Shown: positions 60,408-64,000 of the stretch, one piece after another
Layout: each line of letters opens with the position of its first letter
How positions within the stretch are numbered: position 1 is the first letter of the stretch
Source: an uncultured Clostridia bacterium
Lineage (GTDB): Bacteria > Bacillota > Clostridia > Oscillospirales > Acutalibacteraceae
Assembly: GCA_945863885.1 (NCBI GenBank)
Contig: CAMAZY010000004.1
Location: forward strand, 45,071-109,070
Direction of reading: 5' to 3'
Length of the DNA stretch: 64,000 bases
Notes under the pieces: model-generated
What the model saw: the letters and a program-made list of their open reading frames with translations, nothing else
Database searches by the model: none
What the model was told of the DNA's origin: nothing
Made by a program: the position numbers and the translations under genes

Positions 60408-60557
60408 GGTAAGATTCCTCCGTTGTCTTATAAAGATTTCTTAAAAGCCCGAAAGGCTTTTTTACGCATAAAAACAGGGCACTGACTTAACAATGCCGGA
60501 CATCTGCCCTAAAGGACAGACAACTGCGCATAAGTCGGCGCCCTTGCCGATTTATCT
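60408..60557 (-). promoter_or_regulatory. Structured leader of the dat operon, candidate cis-regulatory RNA
   Basis: About 150 bases between the predicted transcript start and the dat ATG. In transcript order four hairpins are visible: P1 at 60,531-60,554 (UCGGC/GCCGA with extra pairs), P2 at 60,503-60,520 (UCUGUCC/GGGCAGA), P3 at 60,478-60,497 (GGCAUUG/CAGUGCC, loop UUAAGU), and a terminator-like AAAAGCC/GGCUUUU hairpin with a short U run at 60,443-60,463, about 25 bases before GGAGG. It matches no riboswitch class I can recall. Function is inferred from structure and position. Confidence 0.5.
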
Positions 60558-60563
60558 CATTAA

Positions 60564-60592
60564 ATTATATTACCTTGTTCGCTTAAAGTCAA
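60564..60592 (-). promoter_or_regulatory. Strong sigma-A promoter of the dat operon
   Basis: Minus strand TTGACT (60,587-60,592), 17-base spacer, consensus TATAAT (60,564-60,569). Predicted start about 60,557. Confidence 0.85.
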
Positions 60593-60803
60593 CAAAATTA
60601 TGAACAAAAAGCAGCTTTTTTTCGATTAAAAATCCAATACAATGCATAAATATGCGGATTATGCCTTATATTATACTTTTTACTGCATGAATTGCCCTTT
60701 GCGATTATCCGAAGGCTATATTTATAAAGATACCCGACTGTGAAACAGGAAGATTTCAGTTTAGCGGTCGTGTGACGACGACAATCCCGGGGTACACGGT
60801 GCT

Positions 60804-60890
60804 TGATTGAAAGCTAAGTGCCCGAGCGGCATTAGCGCAAAGGTAAAGATATAGAACAAATTAAACACAAAAAGATCAGACTAACCATTA
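60804..60890 (+). repeat. Long inverted repeat flanking the kinase-tetR module, left arm
   Basis: Begins TGATTGAAAG and ends ACTAACCATTA. The complement of 63,897-63,984 begins and ends the same way and matches most positions between (AAGTGCCCG-GCGGCAT, GGTAAAGATA, CAAAAAG), with small gaps. The two arms face each other across about 3 kb. Confidence 0.8.
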
Positions 60891-60931
60891 CCCCTACAAG
60901 CTAAAATTTACCGAGTGCTGACGATCAGTGT

Positions 60932-61055
60932 GGATACCCCTCTGTCAGCGAAGCTGACATCTCCCCTTTCAGGGGAGAACTCTCTTGTTGCTAACTTGAT
61001 GAAATAATTTTCTCCCCTGAAAGGGGAGATGTCGCAAGGCGACAGAGGGGTATCC
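60932..61055. repeat. 124-bp palindromic intergenic element
   Basis: Ends are perfect 15-base inverted repeats (GGATACCCCTCTGTC and complement). Inside, TCTCCCCTTTCAGGGGAGA-type blocks are repeated on both arms, and each arm carries its own small hairpin (GTCAGC-GAA-GCTGAC at 60,944-60,958; GTCGC-AAG-GCGAC at 61,031-61,043). No coding capacity. Typical of dispersed palindromic elements in Clostridia. Confidence 0.85.
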
Positions 61056-61068
61056 GCCAAGGCGGCTG

Positions 61069-61131
61069 TGTGCGGCGAAGCCGCACATTTTCCGTGCCGT
61101 AGCACGGAAAACGCAAAACCGCAGGTTTTGT
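61069..61131. repeat. Chain of three small tight-loop hairpins
   Basis: TGTGCGGC-GAA-GCCGCACA (61,069-61,087), TTTTCCGTGC-CGTA-GCACGGAAAA (61,089-61,112) and CAAAACC-GCA-GGTTTTG (61,115-61,131), all perfect stems, one after another. They continue directly from the palindromic element. Confidence 0.85.
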
Positions 61132-61263
61132 CAGCTGCCGTCCGACCGCCGGAAGAAGCTTTCCCGAAGCCGCAACGCTTCCCGTTACTTATAAATCTAC
61201 TATGTTCCCGTTACAAAAAAGCTTACCCCTGCGGACTGCGTCTTTCCTTTGGCACGGTGTTCC

Positions 61264-61306
61264 CCGCGACCACAACTATTCACTATTCATTATTCACTAT
61301 TCATTA
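61264..61306. repeat. 43-bp dispersed intergenic repeat, copy 2
   Basis: Identical to 55,905-55,947. The 40 bases or so before each copy are also loosely similar (GCGG-CTGCG-CTTTCCTT pattern), so the true repeat unit is longer and partly decayed. Confidence 0.9.
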
Positions 61307-61313
61307 ATAAACG

Positions 61314-61343
61314 CCGCCGTACCGAAATAATGGTACAGCGGCA
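61314..61343 (-). terminator. Terminator-like hairpin after the FGGY kinase gene
   Basis: Eleven-base stem with one mismatch (GCCGCCGTACC with GGTACAGCGGC), loop of eight; on the minus strand it is followed by GTTTATT, a poor U tract. Lies directly after the kinase stop. Confidence 0.55.
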
Positions 61344-61349
61344 TGAATA

Positions 61350-62942
61350 TCAGCCGTTAAGGATTTTATAGTTGTTCTTGTTGGCTTTGTAAAGCTGTTT
61401 GTAAACGCTGTAATTCTTATCGTAAGCCGCCTTGTGCGCCGGGTTCGGCTTAAAGGTTTTTTCCGCCTTGATAAGCTTTCCTGCGTCGGAAACCGAATCA
61501 ATGATGCCTAAGCCTACGGCGATGATGACGGCCGCACCAACCGAACCGACGTTCTGCGGACTTGCCACAGTTTCAACCGTTCTGCCGAGGCAGTCGGCAA
61601 GAATCTGACTTGTGGAATCGGTGAGAGCGCCGCCGCCGACAAAGCGGATCACATCAGAAGTCTTTGCTTTCTTTTCCTGCGTTTCGAGCATCCAGCGCAT
61701 ATGCATGCAAACACCCTCGACAACCGCACGGATCAGTTCGGACTTGCCCGTCTCGAGGCTGACGTTAAAGAACATTCCCTTGGCGTTCGGATCCTCAAAC
61801 GGACAGCGGTTTCCGTGAAGCCACGGGGTAAAAACAACACCGTTTGAACCGGCGGGAACCTTCTGGATAACATAAGAAAGGTACTGATAAAGGTTTGTGT
61901 ACTGCGTTTCCATATCCTCGGCAACATGTGTCTTTTTCAGATAGATACCGATTTCGTCAAGGGCAAGATGATCCTTGACCCATTCGAGGCACTTGCCCGC
62001 CGTTTCCAGCTCGGCAAAATAGTTATACGAATCCGGCTGTGCGCCGACAATAGCGGCAATCATCGCCGAAGCGTCAACCATACTCTTGTCAACGACGGTC
62101 GAAACCCAACCCGAGGTACCCATATAGATATGCGTATCGTGAAGTCTGACCGAGCCGGCACCGACACCAATTAAAGATGCGTCTCCGCCGCCGCCGAAAA
62201 CGACCGTTCCGGCTTTCAGTCCGAGCTCAGAAGCCGCCTTTTCGGTCAGTCCGCCGACCTTGTCGGTACATTTGATAATCTTCGCAAGATGCTTCATGTC
62301 AACACCGAGCATTTTGCAGATTTCGGGGCTCCAGCAGTGCTTGCCGTCCCGGATATCATAAAGAAGCGTCGCAAAAGCGGAGTCCTCAGTCATGATGAAC
62401 TCGCCGGTCATTCTTGCAATTAAGGCTTCCTTTACGTCAAGCCACTTATGTACCTTTTTGAAGTTTTCCGGCTCGTTATCTCTGACCCAGAGGTATTTAT
62501 AGACGGGATCCTTGACGCTTGCGGCAACGGCACCCGTAATCTGAAGCGATTTTAAAAGCTTCGGAACGTTCGCACCGGCAATCTGAAGACCGTATGCCAT
62601 GTTTTCCTTGAGCTGTTTTCTTGCCCGCTGATCCATATAGCTCATGGCACGTCTGACGGGCAGTCCGTCCTTATCGACAAGGACAAGTCCCTGCATCTGG
62701 GAGCAGAAAGAAATCCCGTCAATCAAGGCCGGGTCAAGCTTCGATTCCTCAAGCAGCTTTTTTGTCGTGCTGCACATGGCACTCCACCATTCGTTGGGGT
62801 CCTGCTCGGCTCCGCCGTCGGGATAGACGTAAAGCTCGTAGCCCTCGACAGCCGCAGCAACAAGCTCGATGCCGTCCTCAATTTTGAACAGACAGGTTTT
62901 GACTCCTGTTGTTCCGATGTCATAAGCCAATGCGTAGTTCAT
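61350..62942 (-). CDS. FGGY-family carbohydrate kinase (xylulokinase-like)
   Basis: 530 residues in two actin-like domains. ALAYDIGTTGVKTCLF is the N-terminal phosphate-1 motif; DGISFCSQMQGLVLVDKDG and SYMDQRARKQL follow; FGGGGDASLIGVGAG and the signature region FVGGGALTDSTSQILADCLGR with VGAAVIIAVGLG are in the C-terminal half. Overall closest in style to xylulokinase-like members that phosphorylate sugars or polyols, substrate unknown. The start overlaps the stop of the TetR gene in ATGA, so the two are translated together. Confidence 0.9.
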   Translation of the reverse strand: MNYALAYDIGTTGVKTCLFKIEDGIELVAAAVEGYELYVYPDGGAEQDPNEWWSAMCSTTKKLLEESKLDPALIDGISFCSQMQGLVLVDKDGLPVRRAMSYMDQRARKQLKENMAYGLQIAGANVPKLLKSLQITGAVAASVKDPVYKYLWVRDNEPENFKKVHKWLDVKEALIARMTGEFIMTEDSAFATLLYDIRDGKHCWSPEICKMLGVDMKHLAKIIKCTDKVGGLTEKAASELGLKAGTVVFGGGGDASLIGVGAGSVRLHDTHIYMGTSGWVSTVVDKSMVDASAMIAAIVGAQPDSYNYFAELETAGKCLEWVKDHLALDEIGIYLKKTHVAEDMETQYTNLYQYLSYVIQKVPAGSNGVVFTPWLHGNRCPFEDPNAKGMFFNVSLETGKSELIRAVVEGVCMHMRWMLETQEKKAKTSDVIRFVGGGALTDSTSQILADCLGRTVETVASPQNVGSVGAAVIIAVGLGIIDSVSDAGKLIKAEKTFKPNPAHKAAYDKNYSVYKQLYKANKNNYKILNG

Positions 62943-63622
62943 ATATTCACATTCCTTTCAGGATAAATATTAGGCTTCAATGCGCTTTTGATAAAACGAA
63001 GAACGTTTTCAACGACAAAATCGTCCTTTTCAAAGATATCTTTTCCGGCGTAAATGCTAAGCCGCTGCTCGTAATAGGTGCAGGCATAGGAAAACTGAAG
63101 ATTCATCAGCATATTGTCAACCATTAAAGCCGCCATTCCGGGGTCGATATCGGCTCTGATTTCGCCGTCTATTTGTCCTTTTATAATTGCCTTTCTGTAT
63201 GCGTCGGCGGTAACAGACTCCATTCTCTCGGCAAGCTTTTCACCAAACTCTGCGTTGCTTTCGGTCGTAAACTCGTTATAAAGCTTAATCATGACAGCGT
63301 TTTCTCTTGAATAGCAGATTGCCGCACGAACAAGCTTTTCAAGCTTGAGCATCACGTCCTCGTCAAGGGCAACCACCTGCGCCAGAATTCTTTCAAGGGA
63401 GCTTACACCGTAATTGACGCTTGTCAGAAATAAGTCCGCTTTAGTGTCGAAATATTTATACAGTGAGCCGACGCTCACGTCCGCCTTTTTAGCGATGGTA
63501 TTGATGTTTGCGTTTTCGAAGCCGTTATTGGCAAATTCATTCACGGCAACGTCCAGTATTTTTTTTCTTTTCTCTTCGGATATATTGTCAAAAGTCGGCT
63601 TATGGTATACATTTTTATGCAT
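62939..63622 (-). CDS. TetR/AcrR-family transcriptional regulator
   Basis: 227 residues. N-terminal helix-turn-helix: KRKKILDVAVNEFANNGFENANINTIAKKADVSVGSLYKYF (residues about 18-58) is the classic TetR DNA-binding domain. The C-terminal ligand domain is all-helical and has no recognisable ligand motif. AGGAG eight bases before ATG. First gene of a two-gene unit with the FGGY kinase; it probably controls its own operon in answer to a sugar or related signal. AT-rich promoter region at 63,640-63,700 with TTGTTG...CATAAT at 17-base spacing is possible but weak. Confidence 0.93.
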   Translation of the reverse strand: MHKNVYHKPTFDNISEEKRKKILDVAVNEFANNGFENANINTIAKKADVSVGSLYKYFDTKADLFLTSVNYGVSSLERILAQVVALDEDVMLKLEKLVRAAICYSRENAVMIKLYNEFTTESNAEFGEKLAERMESVTADAYRKAIIKGQIDGEIRADIDPGMAALMVDNMLMNLQFSYACTYYEQRLSIYAGKDIFEKDDFVVENVLRFIKSALKPNIYPERNVNI

Positions 63623-64000
63623 GAATCACTGCTCCTGACTGATTACATTTTTCAACATTTTATAAGATTATGCAACTTTTATATTGTATCAACAATCGGC
63701 AAAAAAAGCAAGACAAAAACCAGCGATGTGTTAAAAAAGTTTAATCATTATGAAGTATTTATGTCTTTGCCGGCATTTTTTATTCCTGCTTGAAAATATC
63801 TGTCTGATGTTTTCAAAAACACAATTAACTGAATTTTGTTGAAATCGGTCGGAATTTGTGGTATTCTAATGGCAACTTAATTTTAGTTTGTCTGTTTAAT
63901 GGTTAGTTTGTACTTTTTGGGATTAGCTTCTTCTGTATCTTTACCTGTGCTCATGCCGCACGGGCACTTACTTTCTTTCAATCACGAAAGAAAGTAAGCA
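63623..64000. other. Non-coding right end of the window
   Basis: Holds the tetR promoter region, then AT-rich DNA, then the right arm of the inverted repeat and a final hairpin. No gene is supported. Confidence 0.6.
63897..63984 (-). repeat. Long inverted repeat flanking the kinase-tetR module, right arm
   Basis: Minus-strand copy of the repeat at 60,804-60,890. It overlaps a perfect 12-base hairpin TTACTTTCTTTC/GAAAGAAAGTAA at 63,968-63,997, which the left arm lacks (CTAAGTG instead of AAAGTAAGTG). Confidence 0.8.

Larger units (their letters stand above)
60593..61349. other. Gene-free region rich in hairpins and repeats
   Basis: Holds no supportable gene. Contains one arm of an 87-base inverted repeat (60,804-60,890), a 124-base palindromic element (60,932-61,055), a chain of small tight-loop hairpins (to 61,131), the second 43-bp repeat (61,264-61,306) and a terminator hairpin (61,314-61,343). 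60,593-60,803 is AT-rich with nothing recognisable. Confidence 0.75.

Noticed and set aside
60408..60557. Match of the dat leader to a known riboswitch (TPP, glycine, lysine, SAM, c-di-GMP, fluoride, ZTP)
   Set aside because: None of the conserved core sequences of these classes could be found by eye; reported as an unassigned structured leader.
1..64000. tRNA or rRNA genes
   Set aside because: No cloverleaf with a GGTTCGAATC-type arm or rRNA-like conserved stretch was seen on either strand.

Overview
The window looks like a chromosomal segment of a low-to-mid GC Firmicute of class Clostridia, most likely a gut Oscillospiraceae/Ruminococcaceae-type bacterium. Evidence: strong AGGAGG-like ribosome sites with frequent GTG/TTG starts, sigma-A promoters, VanZ-like proteins, LytR-CpsA-Psr (LCP) proteins, CpsB-type phosphatase and BY-kinases, PcrA, the MEP isoprenoid enzyme Dxr, and no outer-membrane genes. 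This is inferred from gene content, not from a search.

Layout. (1) 1-17,740, minus strand: one long exopolysaccharide/capsule operon read from a near-consensus promoter at 17,646-17,674. In transcription order: a nucleotidyltransferase/S26-peptidase fusion, CapD-type 4,6-dehydratase, PglA-like GT4, the UDP-GlcNAc dehydrogenase/4-epimerase pair that makes UDP-GalNAcA, a TupA-like ATP-grasp protein, GT4, GT2, an EpsG/Wzy-like polymerase, a VanZ-like protein, an ABC half-transporter, CpsB phosphatase, an Ig-like surface protein and two consecutive Wzz/BY-kinase fusions (the last one cut by the window edge). (2) 17,731-20,000, minus: small membrane proteins and a lipoprotein. (3) 20,005-27,101, minus: envelope/translation housekeeping operon pyrH-frr-uppS-cdsA-dxr-rseP-rsmI plus a membrane-anchored protein. 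(4) 27,122-34,305, minus: pcrA, two secreted LCAT-like hydrolases and a GH28 glycosidase; a MITE sits in the pcrA leader. (5) 34,406-40,400: Cys-tRNA deacylase-like gene and a B12-type radical SAM gene (plus), a third LCAT-like hydrolase (minus), a secreted metallophosphoesterase that seems to start at AUA (plus), a Nudix hydrolase (minus). (6) 40,410-50,296: two divergent two-component systems, three tandem LCP glycopolymer ligases and rlmD. (7) 50,255-51,347: a small AT-rich island bounded by a 15-bp direct repeat of the rlmD 3' end, with an orphan immunity-like gene. (8) 51,764-53,101: CPA2 antiporter. (9) 53,233-60,592, minus: alanine racemase, PxpA, a two-gene version of the mammalian D-glutamate cyclase, PxpB, PxpC and a D-amino-acid aminotransferase behind a structured leader. 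(10) 60,600-64,000: repeat-rich DNA enclosing an FGGY kinase and a TetR regulator.

How the genes fit together. Regions 1 and 6 both serve surface glycopolymers: region 1 makes, polymerises and controls chain length of an acidic (GalNAcA-containing) polysaccharide, and the LCP proteins of region 6 could attach it to peptidoglycan; uppS and cdsA in region 3 supply lipid carriers and phospholipid. Region 9 forms a plausible route alanine - D-alanine - D-glutamate - 5-oxoproline - glutamate. No rRNA, tRNA, CRISPR array or complete insertion sequence was seen.
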